Shown here one piece after another: positions 48,189-57,462 of a stretch of DNA of 64,000 bases (positions within the stretch are counted from its first letter, which is position 1; each line of letters begins with the position of its first letter). The translations under genes and the position numbers were made by a program. Source of the DNA: Pantoea sp. Aalb (GTDB lineage: Bacteria; Pseudomonadota; Gammaproteobacteria; Enterobacterales; Enterobacteriaceae); NCBI RefSeq assembly GCF_009829985.1, contig NZ_SZZU01000001.1:310001-374000 (forward strand). Direction: 5' to 3'. The notes beneath the pieces were generated by a model. It made no database searches. It was not told the origin of the DNA and saw only the letters and a program-made list of their open reading frames with translations.

Positions 48189-50474
48189 TTAATAATTTGT
48201 TAAACTAAGCTTTACAGGTATTGATTTAGAGGTTGGTGTACCACTGTCATCTCCATAGCTAGATAGTGGAACAAGAGGATTAGTTTCTGGATAGTAAGCT
48301 GCAATATTACCGCGTGGTATATTATATGGTACTAACTTGAATGCTTTTACACTACGAGTAATACCATCATTCCATACCGTTTCAATATCTACTAATTGAC
48401 CTTCACTAAATCCTAATGAATGGATATCTTTTTTATTAATAAATAACACGTTTCTCTGACCATAAATACCTCGATAACGATCATCTAGGCCATAAATTGT
48501 AGTATTATATTGATCATGAGATCTTATAGTTTGTAATACAAAAGGTATTACTTTATTTCCAAGTTGTGGAAATAAAGATTTTGGTAAAGTAGCACTACTA
48601 AACTCTGCTTTACCTGATGATGTATTAAAATTGAGCTCTGCTGCTTGATTTCCTAAATAAAAACTATTTGATGTATTACATTTTTTATTAAAATCGGTAA
48701 ATCCAGGAACGATTGCAGCAATTTGATCGCGAATTAAATTATAATTATCAGCTAATGCTAACCAATTTATTTGATCATTTCCAATAGTATAATGAGCGAT
48801 ATTTGAAATAATAGATATTTCTGACCGTTGAGTATCTGATAAGGGAATACTAATTCCTTTTGAAGGGTGTATCATACTAAAAGTATCTTCTACTGTAATA
48901 TATTGATTACCAGTCGCTTGCAAATCACGCTCAGTACGACCAAGAGTTGGTAGAATAATACATTCTTTACCTGGAACAAGATGGCTGCGATTAAGTTTAG
49001 TACTAATATATACCGTTAAATCACAATTTCTTAAACCTTTTTCAGCACGTGGAGAATCTGGAGCAGCAGCAGCTAAATTTCCACCTAAAGAAATGAATAC
49101 TTTTACTTGATTATTTAACATTGCGTTCAGTGCTTGTATAGTATTGTGACCATACTTACGAGGTGGGTTAAAATTAAAATAACTACTCAGTGCATCAAGA
49201 AAAGCTTTAGTAGGTTTTTCATTGATTCCCATTGTACGATTACCTTGAACATTGCTGTGACCACGTACTGGACATACTCCTGCTCCTTTTTTACCTATGT
49301 GACCAAATAATAATTGTAAATTTACAATCTCACGGATAGTATCTATTGAATGCTTATGTTGAGTTATTCCCATAGCCCATGTAATAATAACACGCTTGGC
49401 CTTTTGATAAATTATTGCAGCGTCTATAATTTGTTTTTTGCTTAATCCAGATTGGTATAAAATATGATCCCATGATGTATTATCAACAACTTTTAGATAA
49501 GACTTTATACCTTGAGTATAATTTTCTATAAATTCTTGATTAAAAATTCCTTTTCCATCTGATATCAACTTTGATCGATGAATTTCTAACAATACTTTGA
49601 CGATGCCACGTAATGCAGCCATATCACCACCTAGTTTAGGTTGATAATAAGTAAAACTAATAGTAGTTGACATTGGGGTGATTATTTCTAATAATTTTTG
49701 TGGATTACTAAAATATTCTAAGCCACGTTCACGTAGTGTATTAAAAGTGATTATCTTTGCTCCACGATTTATGGCTTTACGTAAACTATGTAGCATTCTA
49801 GGGTGATTAGTGCCAACATTTTGACCAAAGATAAAAATAGCATCAGCATGTTTAAAATCATCTAGACAAATAGTGCTTTTACCTACTCCAATACTTCTTT
49901 TTAAAGCTATACTACTTGCTTCATGGCACATGTTAGAACAATCAGGAAAATTATTAGTACCAACTAAACGACCAAACATCTGATATAGCCAAGAAACTTC
50001 ATTACTAGCACGTCCAGAAGTATAAAGTTCCATTTGATCTGGATAATCCATAGCTTTTATATGCTGAGATATAATCTTAAAAGCATTATCCCAAGTAATT
50101 GGTTCATAATGATCAGTTTTTATATTATATCGCATTGGATGTATAATACGTCCTTGGTATTCAAGAAAGTAATCACTCTGTTGGTAAAGAAAATTTACGC
50201 TATTCTTAATAAAAAAATCTGGTGTTACTGCACGACGTGTCGATTCCCATGCTACAGCTTTAGCACCATTTTCACAAAAATTAAAAGTACTTTTATTATC
50301 ATTTCCCCAAGCACAACCAGGACAATTAAAACCATGTGGCTTATTCATACGCATTAAATTTCGTATATTATTTAATACTTTTTTACTATCAAAAATAAAA
50401 CGGACAGTCGATTTTAAAGAATCCCAACCACCAGAAGCTAAGGGATAAGGCTTAATTTTACTTTTAAATTTCAT
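48189..50474 (-). CDS. ydeP: Molybdopterin oxidoreductase, YdeP type (FdhF-like)
   Basis: A large oxidoreductase of 761 residues (E. coli YdeP 759) of the bis-molybdopterin family. YdeP is linked to acid resistance in E. coli, but its reaction is unknown. The N-terminal CPGCAW and CENGAKA cysteines correspond to those in YdeP. YTSGRASNEVSWLYQMF, NFPDCSNMCHE, GVCPVRGHSNVQGNRTMG and RSHDQYNTTIYGLDDRYRG are characteristic. The C-terminal dinucleotide-binding domain (about 640-760) is complete. The ATG at 50474 is taken; a TTG two codons upstream is open. It needs molybdenum cofactor, a costly requirement in a reduced genome. No Moco genes are in the window. Confidence 0.9.
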   Translation of the reverse strand: MKFKSKIKPYPLASGGWDSLKSTVRFIFDSKKVLNNIRNLMRMNKPHGFNCPGCAWGNDNKSTFNFCENGAKAVAWESTRRAVTPDFFIKNSVNFLYQQSDYFLEYQGRIIHPMRYNIKTDHYEPITWDNAFKIISQHIKAMDYPDQMELYTSGRASNEVSWLYQMFGRLVGTNNFPDCSNMCHEASSIALKRSIGVGKSTICLDDFKHADAIFIFGQNVGTNHPRMLHSLRKAINRGAKIITFNTLRERGLEYFSNPQKLLEIITPMSTTISFTYYQPKLGGDMAALRGIVKVLLEIHRSKLISDGKGIFNQEFIENYTQGIKSYLKVVDNTSWDHILYQSGLSKKQIIDAAIIYQKAKRVIITWAMGITQHKHSIDTIREIVNLQLLFGHIGKKGAGVCPVRGHSNVQGNRTMGINEKPTKAFLDALSSYFNFNPPRKYGHNTIQALNAMLNNQVKVFISLGGNLAAAAPDSPRAEKGLRNCDLTVYISTKLNRSHLVPGKECIILPTLGRTERDLQATGNQYITVEDTFSMIHPSKGISIPLSDTQRSEISIISNIAHYTIGNDQINWLALADNYNLIRDQIAAIVPGFTDFNKKCNTSNSFYLGNQAAELNFNTSSGKAEFSSATLPKSLFPQLGNKVIPFVLQTIRSHDQYNTTIYGLDDRYRGIYGQRNVLFINKKDIHSLGFSEGQLVDIETVWNDGITRSVKAFKLVPYNIPRGNIAAYYPETNPLVPLSSYGDDSGTPTSKSIPVKLSLTNY

Positions 50475-50700
50475 AATCAATACAATAATTAATTATTTTA
50501 AATAGTTACCTATTATTTAATAATAAATTAAAAAATAATCTATTATTAAATATATATTTTTTTTCAATAACATATTTTTTATATATATAAATTATAAAAT
50601 TTCAGTAGTTTAATAAACTATATAATTAATTTTATTATTGGATTTTATTCACTTGAATTTAATAATAATTAATAATTATTTTAATATTTTTAAACGAATT

Positions 50701-50721
50701 TCTTTATTCTTTATTCTTTAT
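50701..50721. repeat. Heptamer tandem repeat (TCTTTAT) x3
   Basis: Three perfect TCTTTAT units followed by TCTTA. It differs by one base from a rotation of the heptamer at 913-950. Confidence 0.88.
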
Positions 50722-50740
50722 TCTTAAATAATTATAACTT

Positions 50741-50770
50741 ATTTTAATAATTCAAATTTTAATAATTCAA
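50741..50770. repeat. 15-bp perfect tandem duplication
   Basis: ATTTTAATAATTCAA at 50741-50755 is repeated exactly at 50756-50770, about 270 bp upstream of ydeP, 55 bp after the fabI stop codon. Confidence 0.9.
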
Positions 50771-50825
50771 ATACATTCAGTATGTTGTAAACATTTAATA
50801 AAATTAACTTGAATAAAATAAAATA

Positions 50826-51614
50826 TTATTTAAGTTCTAGTTCATTCATGGCAGTGATGCTAAAACCACCATCTACATGTATTACTTCACCGGTAATTCC
50901 ACTTGCAAGATCAGAGCATAAGAAAGCAGCAGAGTTTCCTATATCCTCTATAGTGATAGAACGGCGAATAGGAGTAATAGATTCACAATAATTTAGCATT
51001 TTACGAAATCCTTTTATACCAGAAGATGCTAAAGTTCGGATTGGACCAGCAGATATAGCGTTAACACGTATACTTTCTGGGCCCATAGAATTTGCCATAT
51101 ATCTAACATTAGCTTCTAAAGATGCTTTTGCTGGACCCATAACATTATAATTTACAATAGCACGTTCTGCACCTAAATAAGAAATAGTCAATAGCGCAGA
51201 ATTAGGGTTTAACATTAAACGACAAGCTTTTGCCATAGCAACAAAACTATAAACACTTATTTCGTGAGCTATTTGAAATCCTTGACGACTGACTGTATTT
51301 ACATAATCTCCATTTAATTGATCGTTTGGTGCAAAAGCAATAGAATGAACTAAACCATCAAATGTTGTCCATTTTTGTGATAATTGGTTAAATAAATCTG
51401 TAATATTTTCATCTTTTTCTACATTACAAGGTAAAATAATTTTTGAATCTAATCCTATTGCAAGTTCTGTTATCCGATCTTTTAATTTATTATTTTGATA
51501 AGTAAAAGCTAACTCTGCTCTTTGTTTATACATTGCCTGTGCTATGCCATAAGCAATAGAAACTTTACTAGCTACACCAGCAATTAAAATACGTTTACCT
51601 GCAAGAAAACCCAT
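50826..51614 (-). CDS. fabI: Enoyl-[acyl-carrier-protein] reductase (NADH)
   Basis: Last step of each fatty-acid elongation cycle. It has 262 residues, as in E. coli. The cofactor loop IAGVASKVSIAYGIA replaces the usual GxxxGxG pattern, as in all FabI. The catalytic residues fall at the E. coli numbers: Tyr146 in SYLGAE, Tyr156 and Lys163 in NYNVMGPAKAS. The triclosan-site glycine position reads Ala-Phe-Ala (IAFAP), as in the family. GPIRTLASSGIKGF is conserved. Transcribed toward ydeP; divergent from the MFS fragment. Confidence 0.97.
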   Translation of the reverse strand: MGFLAGKRILIAGVASKVSIAYGIAQAMYKQRAELAFTYQNNKLKDRITELAIGLDSKIILPCNVEKDENITDLFNQLSQKWTTFDGLVHSIAFAPNDQLNGDYVNTVSRQGFQIAHEISVYSFVAMAKACRLMLNPNSALLTISYLGAERAIVNYNVMGPAKASLEANVRYMANSMGPESIRVNAISAGPIRTLASSGIKGFRKMLNYCESITPIRRSITIEDIGNSAAFLCSDLASGITGEVIHVDGGFSITAMNELELK

Positions 51615-51964
51615 AACGATAATCCTTGAAAATTTTAATAATAAAGAAAATTTAATTAATATTTTTATATTATTAAAATAAAATTATTTTTAATATATTT
51701 AGTAACACTAATCAAAATATTGGTTTTCTAAAAAGATGAATATTATAATAATTTATTACATATATCTAAATAATAAAATAAGTGAATATTTTTCATATCG
51801 AATTTAATTTAATAATTATTAGCTGATTATATATAACCTTATATTTGTAATCAGATATAAATAGTAATAAAATTTAATGTGATTTAAATTTTATTACAAT
51901 ATCTATTTGGTTTTACTATAATTTTGTATAATAATTTTTTTTTAATTCACTTTAAGGAAAAGTT
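51615..51964. other. Spacer between divergent fabI and the MFS fragment
   Basis: AT-rich, no recognised remnant. It should contain the fabI promoter. Confidence 0.4.
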
Positions 51965-52165
51965 ATGGATAAAAAAAATAAACTTATAGATAAAAAACAT
52001 TATTATTGGAGCCTTATTTGTTGCATGTTAGCTATATTAGTTTTAGCAATAGAAGTGATTATTGTTGCCAACCTTAAAGAAGGACACCATTCTAACACTA
52101 ATCCTGTAAGATATCAAGCAAAAAAAAAATGGTCTTGTGGTATAATTGTATCGATTAAAAATTAA
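51965..52165 (+). pseudogene. Truncated partial copy of the downstream MFS transporter gene
   Basis: The open frame encodes 66 residues. Its first 36 codons align without gaps to the start of the intact transporter at 52407: 17 of 36 residues match, including CMLA, AIEV and IVA, and both begin MDK. The rest is unrelated or shifted; one further patch (GATATCAAGC...) may correspond to the GRLADIWGRK loop in another frame. It has an SD (TTAAGGAAA) and could still be translated as a single-helix peptide. The 240 bp up to 52406 show no further clear transporter sequence. Best read as a decayed tandem duplicate; a short functional membrane protein cannot be excluded. Confidence 0.6.
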
Positions 52166-52406
52166 TAAATAAAAATGAAATATTAATTTAAATTCAATAG
52201 CGGGTAATTAATCTATTTCATAGCTATTTAAATAGTTTAAAAATAAAAATAAACCATAAAATATAATGATAGCAATTCCCCGTCTTAAATTTAAGTAAAA
52301 TAATAGAGGAAATTAAGTTTTCATCTTCTGTCACTACGTCTCTAAGCTAGTTTTCCACTGATGGGATAAAATACTAATTAGTTTTGATTTACAGTTAAAT
52401 AGGTAT

Positions 52407-53870
52407 ATGGATAAAAATCATATAATTATAAACCACAACTATCGTCTTTGGATCCTTGTTGCCTGTATGTTAGCTATGTTTATGGTGGCAATAGAAGTGA
52501 CTATTGTTGCAACTGCAATGCCTACTATTACTATTAAGCTTGGTAAGTTCTCGCAATTTAGTTGGGTTTTTTCTATTTATCTTGTAACACAGGCAGTCAG
52601 CGTACCGTTATATGGTAGATTAGCAGATATCTGGGGAAGAAAATTATTATTTTTTATTGGTATCTCAGTATTCCTGATTGGGTCTATTTTATGCGGATTA
52701 GCTCATAATATGATATGGCTTATTGTGTTTCGTGCCGTTCAAGGCATAGGAGCAGGTTCTATTATACCTTTGATAACTACTATTATAGCTGATATATATT
52801 TACCACATGAACGTGCTAATGTGCAAGGATGGCTTTCAAGTGTATGGGGTATTTCTGCTATAATTGGCCCATTAAGCGGTGCTTGGCTAGTACAGAATTT
52901 TAATTGGTCAGTTATCTTTTGGATTAATGTACCGATTGGAATTATATCAATGGTAATATTAGCATACTTCCTTCCAGCATATAAAAGATGTGCTAGTATA
53001 ACAACCATTAATCTTACTGGTAGTTGCTGGATGATCATTAGTATTACTGCTCTATTAGTAACATTATTACAAGCAAATGTACTTGGTTGCTGGTTACTAC
53101 CTTTTTTATTATTGACTTTTGTTGCAACTTGGAAACTGAAACGCCATGAACAATACGGTAAATATCCACTATTTCCAGTTGCCATATGGCATAATAGACT
53201 TATTATTGCTAGTAATGCTGGTAACTTAATTATTGGTGCTAATATGATGGGAGTGAGTGTTTTTTTACCAACTTGGATTCAATCTATTATTGGTGGAACT
53301 CCATTGGAGTCTGGTATAGCATTAGCCATGATGTCGATTGGTTGGCCATTATCAAGTACTATAAGTGGAAAATTAATGTTAGTGACTTCATATCGCTTTA
53401 CTGCACAGCTCGGTTCTTGTCTTTTGATAGCTGGAAATGCGATGTTACTATTACTTAATACTAATAGCACTATTATACAAGCTGGCTTTACTGCTTTTAT
53501 TATTGGTACTGGAATGGGTATGACAAGTACTACCTTTTTAGTTTCTGTACAAAATTATGCACATGATGAAATTCGTAGCATTTGTACTGCCTCAATTATT
53601 TTTAGTCGAATGATAGGTTCAGCAATTGGTACTGCATTAATGGGTGCTGTACTTAATTTTAATTTATCACACAGATTACCGCAAGTAAATGATCCCATGC
53701 AGAAGATTATATTACAAGAAAGTCGTCAAATGTTATCAACAAATACTCTACAAATCTGGATAGAACAAGTTGCAGCTTCTTTACAATGGGTATTTATGAT
53801 AACATTAATAATCGCATTGTTGACTTTATGGATTTCTTGTTTTATGCCTCATAGGACTTCTAACTTATAA
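52407..53870 (+). CDS. MFS multidrug exporter, DHA2 (14-helix) family
   Basis: Proton-driven efflux protein of 487 residues with about 14 hydrophobic segments. Motif A is GRLADIWGRKLL (about 72-83) and motif C-like GISAIIGPLSGAW is in helix 5 (about 147-160); IEVTIVATAMPTI in helix 1 is typical of DHA2 drug exporters. It is not EmrB itself by its loop sequences, and no emrA-like membrane-fusion gene adjoins, so it probably pumps across the inner membrane only. Substrate unknown. It has no E. coli neighbour equivalent at this place, suggesting a lineage-specific gene or local rearrangement. Convergent with fumC. Confidence 0.88.
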   Translation: MDKNHIIINHNYRLWILVACMLAMFMVAIEVTIVATAMPTITIKLGKFSQFSWVFSIYLVTQAVSVPLYGRLADIWGRKLLFFIGISVFLIGSILCGLAHNMIWLIVFRAVQGIGAGSIIPLITTIIADIYLPHERANVQGWLSSVWGISAIIGPLSGAWLVQNFNWSVIFWINVPIGIISMVILAYFLPAYKRCASITTINLTGSCWMIISITALLVTLLQANVLGCWLLPFLLLTFVATWKLKRHEQYGKYPLFPVAIWHNRLIIASNAGNLIIGANMMGVSVFLPTWIQSIIGGTPLESGIALAMMSIGWPLSSTISGKLMLVTSYRFTAQLGSCLLIAGNAMLLLLNTNSTIIQAGFTAFIIGTGMGMTSTTFLVSVQNYAHDEIRSICTASIIFSRMIGSAIGTALMGAVLNFNLSHRLPQVNDPMQKIILQESRQMLSTNTLQIWIEQVAASLQWVFMITLIIALLTLWISCFMPHRTSNL

Positions 53871-53894
53871 GTTAAGTTTATATCAATTAGCGTT

Positions 53895-53955
53895 TATTTG
53901 TTTTATACTAAGAAAATATTTTCTACTAAAATATTTTCTTAGTATAAAACAAATA
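53895..53955. terminator. 28-bp perfect palindrome between convergent MFS gene and fumC
   Basis: Bases 53895-53922 are the exact reverse complement of 53928-53955, with loop CTACT. It lies 25 nt after the MFS stop and 49 nt beyond the fumC stop. Probably a bidirectional terminator, but much longer than needed. Confidence 0.7.
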
Positions 53956-54003
53956 CTCTATTAGTTAATTTATGAAATGCAATAGATTTAATTAAAATTA
54001 AGA

Positions 54004-55401
54004 CTATATATTTGAATTATATATCATGTTTTTTGGATTTATCCAATTATTAAATTGTTCTTCCGTAAGGTATCCTAATTTTAATGCTGCATCTTTTAAA
54101 GTTAAATCTTCTTTATAAGCTTTCTTGGCTATTTCAGCTGCTTTATCATAACCAATGTGGTTATTTAGTGAAGTTATTAACATTAATGATTCATTTAATA
54201 AATAGTGAATACGCTTAAGATTAGGTAAAATGCCTACTGCACAATAAACATTAAAACTATTTATTCCATCTGCTAACAAGCGAACCGATTGTAAAAAATT
54301 ATAAATTATCATAGGTCGAAAAACATTTAATTCAAAATTACCCGATGCTCCGCCAATATTAATAGACACATCATTACCCATAACCTGACAACATAGCATA
54401 GTTAAAGCTTCACATTGCGTTGGATTTACTTTACCTGGCATGATAGAGCTACCCGGTTCATTTGAAGGAATAAAAATTTCTCCTATACCACATCTTGGTC
54501 CAGATGCTAACCAACGTACGTCATTAGCAATTTTCATTAATGATACAGCTAGTCCTTTTAATGCCCCATGTGCATGCACTAATGCATCACAAGTTGCTAG
54601 TGATTCAAATTTATTTGGTGCTGTAATAAATGGATGATTAGTTAATTCAGCTATTTTTTTAGCTACAAGTACTGCATATTTAGGATGGGTGTTCAAACCA
54701 GTGCCAACTGCAGTTCCACCAATAGCTAATTCTGTTAAATGAATGGTACTATTTTTAATATGTTTGAAATTATTTTCAAGCATAGTTACCCAACCTGAAA
54801 TTTCTTGTCCAAGCGTTAATGGAATAGCATCCTGTAAGTGAGTACGACCAATTTTAATAATATCTTTAAACATTATAGATTTTTTATTCAGTATATTTTT
54901 TAATTCGTTAACTTTGGGAAGTAATTGCTCTTGAATTGCAATAAATCCAGCTACATGCATGGCAGTAGCAAAAATATCATTAGAACTTTGACTTTTATTA
55001 ACATCATCATTGGGATGTACTAAACGAGATATACCGCGTTTACCGCCTAAAATTTCACTTGCTCGATTAGCTAATACTTCGTTTAGATTCATATTGGTTT
55101 GAGTACCAGAACCTGTTTGCCAAATTAACAAAGGGAATTGTTCGTTATGTTGATTACTTAATATTTCATCTGTAGCTTTAATTATAGCATTAGCAATCGT
55201 TTCAGGAAGCAAACCAAGCTTATAATTAACTTCTGTAGCTGCTCTTTTAGTAAGAGCTAAAGCATGTATCAAAGAGATAGGTATCTTTTCTGTAGATATT
55301 TTAAAATATTTAAGAGAACGTTGCGTTTGAGCTCCCCATAATTTGTTCTCTGAAACTTCAATTAGACCCATTGAATCTTTTTCAACTCTAGTAATTACCA
55401 T
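54004..55401 (-). CDS. fumC: Fumarate hydratase class II
   Basis: Iron-independent fumarase converting fumarate to malate. It has 465 residues (E. coli 467). Conserved regions are WGAQTQRSL, the GSGTQTNMN loop, HPNDDVNKSQSSND with the B-site and active-site residues, TIGRTHLQDA-like IGRTHLQDAIPLT, and the superfamily signature GSSIMPGKVNP with the mobile catalytic serine loop. The C-terminal domain is complete (YDKAAEIAKKA). In E. coli fumC lies near tus and fumA; here it borders cnu, so a large segment between has been removed. Confidence 0.97.
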   Translation of the reverse strand: MVITRVEKDSMGLIEVSENKLWGAQTQRSLKYFKISTEKIPISLIHALALTKRAATEVNYKLGLLPETIANAIIKATDEILSNQHNEQFPLLIWQTGSGTQTNMNLNEVLANRASEILGGKRGISRLVHPNDDVNKSQSSNDIFATAMHVAGFIAIQEQLLPKVNELKNILNKKSIMFKDIIKIGRTHLQDAIPLTLGQEISGWVTMLENNFKHIKNSTIHLTELAIGGTAVGTGLNTHPKYAVLVAKKIAELTNHPFITAPNKFESLATCDALVHAHGALKGLAVSLMKIANDVRWLASGPRCGIGEIFIPSNEPGSSIMPGKVNPTQCEALTMLCCQVMGNDVSINIGGASGNFELNVFRPMIIYNFLQSVRLLADGINSFNVYCAVGILPNLKRIHYLLNESLMLITSLNNHIGYDKAAEIAKKAYKEDLTLKDAALKLGYLTEEQFNNWINPKNMIYNSNI

Positions 55402-55869
55402 AACTTTCTCTAATCTTTATGAAAATTTTAGATCTAAATTATTTCATAATTTTAAATTTAAAAATTAATTATATATAAATTTAAAATATTTAGCTATTTG
55501 TAAATAACAATTAATGTATTTAGTAAAATCTCAATTTACCTTATTAGATAACATCTACCATATAATATTAAATGTATTAATATGAAAATATTAAAAATGG
55601 TTAATATTTAATGTGTATTTATTATTTACTATAAGTTTATAGTTATTTAAATAAAAAATTATGCTACAACTTAATTATAAAATTTAGTCTATACTTTATT
55701 TTATATAAATTTTTATTTTTTATGAATATCTAATAAAAATAAATATTTAATTTAGAATATTAGAAATCTAAACTATTTTAGTTTAATTATTATATTTTAA
55801 ATAAGACAGACATTTATTTTTTTAAAATTATATTAAATGTAGATATTAGAGAATAAATGGCAATCACTA
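55402..55869. other. Spacer between divergent fumC and cnu
   Basis: Low-complexity A+T. No remnant of add, ydgJ or blr recognised. Confidence 0.4.
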
Positions 55870-56085
55870 ATGACAACTTTAGATTTTTTATTGAAATTTC
55901 GTAAAGTGAAAAATATTAAAAGTTTAGAAAAACTTTATGACCATTTCGATTTTTCACTAACTGATGATAATGATATTATTAATATGTATCGTGCTGCTGA
56001 TCATCGTCGTGCTGAATTAGTATCTGGTGGTTGTCTTTATGAATTAAGATTTATACCAAAATCTATATGGACTTATGTAGTTTAA
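55870..56085 (+). CDS. cnu: OriC-binding nucleoid-associated protein Cnu (YdgT, Hha family)
   Basis: Small all-helical protein of the Hha/YmoA family that binds H-NS or StpA and also an oriC-adjacent site. It has 71 residues, as in E. coli YdgT. The start TLDFLLKFRK, then KSLEKLYDHFDF and the nearly invariant INMYRAADHRRAELVSGG identify it as Cnu rather than Hha. It lies ahead of rsxA, as in E. coli, with ydgK missing. Hha-family proteins have no DNA-recognition fold of their own and normally work through H-NS, whose gene is absent from its E. coli place beside galU. Confidence 0.94.
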   Translation: MTTLDFLLKFRKVKNIKSLEKLYDHFDFSLTDDNDIINMYRAADHRRAELVSGGCLYELRFIPKSIWTYVV

Positions 56086-56311
56086 TATATGTGATATCCT
56101 AGCAATAGTTTTATATATGTATTTATAATATTATATACATATAATATTATATTTATGCTAAATTAAAACATTAATAAATATTAAATGAATATATTAATAA
56201 GTCTTCTTAAATGAGATAGTATTATCTATATTAAAAAATACTAAATTAATATTTAATATATTCTTAATATTAAGAGACTCTTAAAGATTAAATAGTTCAA
56301 TAGATATTAAA

Positions 56312-56893
56312 ATGACTAATTATTTACTTTTATTTGTTAATTCAGCATTAATTAATAATTTTATATTAATAAAATTCCTTGGTCTTTGTCCTTTTATAGG
56401 TATCTCTAGAAAAATAGAAACATCTATTGGCATGGGTATTGCTACTACTTTCGTCATTACTTTTACTTCAATTTGTGCTTGGATCATTAATCATTTAATT
56501 TTATTACCTCTTAATTTAGTGTATTTACAAAATATGGTATATATGTTAGTGATTGCAGTTGTAGTTCAATTTACTGAAATGATGCTACATAAAACAAGCC
56601 CTATACTCTATCGTTTACTCGGTATTTTTTTGCCATTGATTACTACTAATTGTATAGTTTTAGGTGTTCCTCTTATGAGTGTTAATATGAATTATACATT
56701 TTTACAAAGTACCATATATGCTTTTAGTTCATCAATTGGCTTTTTTTTGGTTATCATATTATTTGCTAGTATGCGAGAACGTTTAATACTTGCTGATATT
56801 CCAGCTCCATTTAAAGGAAATTCTATTAATTTAATTACAGCAGGTTTGATGGCATTGGCTTTTATGGGTTTTACTGATTTGGTAAAATTCTAA
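56312..56893 (+). CDS. rsxA: Electron transport complex subunit RsxA (RnfA)
   Basis: Integral membrane subunit of the Rsx/Rnf complex, which moves electrons between NADH and a reduced carrier coupled to ion movement. In E. coli it keeps SoxR reduced. It has 193 residues, as in E. coli, with six hydrophobic segments. NNFILIKFLGLCPFIG contains the conserved cysteine for the intramembrane iron-sulfur cluster shared with RsxE, mirrored by TTNCIVLGV. MRERLILADIP and GLMALAFMGF end the protein. First gene of rsxABCDGE; its stop overlaps the rsxB start (TAATG). Confidence 0.97.
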   Translation: MTNYLLLFVNSALINNFILIKFLGLCPFIGISRKIETSIGMGIATTFVITFTSICAWIINHLILLPLNLVYLQNMVYMLVIAVVVQFTEMMLHKTSPILYRLLGIFLPLITTNCIVLGVPLMSVNMNYTFLQSTIYAFSSSIGFFLVIILFASMRERLILADIPAPFKGNSINLITAGLMALAFMGFTDLVKF

Positions 56894-57447
56894 TGAATTT
56901 AATGTTTATTTCTGTCGTTATATTTACAATACTTAGCTTAATATGTGGAATTCTTCTTAGTTATGCTTCAATTTATTTTACAGTGCAACAAGATCCTATA
57001 ATAGAGCAAATTGATTCAATTCTACCACAAACTCAATGTGGTCAATGTGGCTATCCAGGTTGTCGCTTATATGCGGAAGCAATAATTAATAATAAAGAAA
57101 TAATTAATAAGTGTACACCTGGTGGGAAAGAGACTATCTTAAAATTAGCAACGATGCTTCATATTGAAATAAAACCATTGCTAAATATTAATAATAATAT
57201 AGAAATATTAAATCCAGTAAGGACTATAGCTTGGATTAATGAAATTAATTGTATAGGGTGTGCAAAATGTAGTCAAGTATGTCCAGTTGATGCAATCATA
57301 GGAGCTAAACATATTACACATACTGTACTGAGTGAAATATGTACCGGGTGTGATCTATGTATTATTAAATGTCCTACTAATTGCATAGAAAAACATCAGG
57401 TTGCTAATAATATTGATAATTGGAATTGGATTTTTAAATCTATATAA
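56893..57447 (+). CDS. rsxB: Electron transport complex subunit RsxB (RnfB)
   Basis: Membrane-anchored ferredoxin-like subunit, 184 residues (E. coli 192). An N-terminal membrane helix (about 5-27) is followed by a four-Fe-four-S motif CGQCGYPGCRLYAEA (about 49-63), a variable linker, and two classical clusters: CIGCAKCSQVCPVD and CTGCDLCIIKCPTN. All twelve cluster cysteines are present. It overlaps rsxA by one base and is followed by rsxC after 15 nt, so the six genes form one transcription unit. Confidence 0.97.
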   Translation: MNLMFISVVIFTILSLICGILLSYASIYFTVQQDPIIEQIDSILPQTQCGQCGYPGCRLYAEAIINNKEIINKCTPGGKETILKLATMLHIEIKPLLNINNNIEILNPVRTIAWINEINCIGCAKCSQVCPVDAIIGAKHITHTVLSEICTGCDLCIIKCPTNCIEKHQVANNIDNWNWIFKSI

Positions 57448-57462
57448 GTAATATAAAAAAAT

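Larger units (their letters stand above)
50475..50825. other. Spacer upstream of ydeP with tandem repeats
   Basis: No coding remnant recognised. It contains a heptamer repeat (50701-50721) and a 15-bp duplication (50741-50770), both within 300 bp upstream of the ydeP start. Confidence 0.5.

Noticed and set aside
50034..50357. Plus-strand open frame inside ydeP
   Set aside because: Opposite-strand shadow of a well-conserved gene, with no SD and no recognisable domain.
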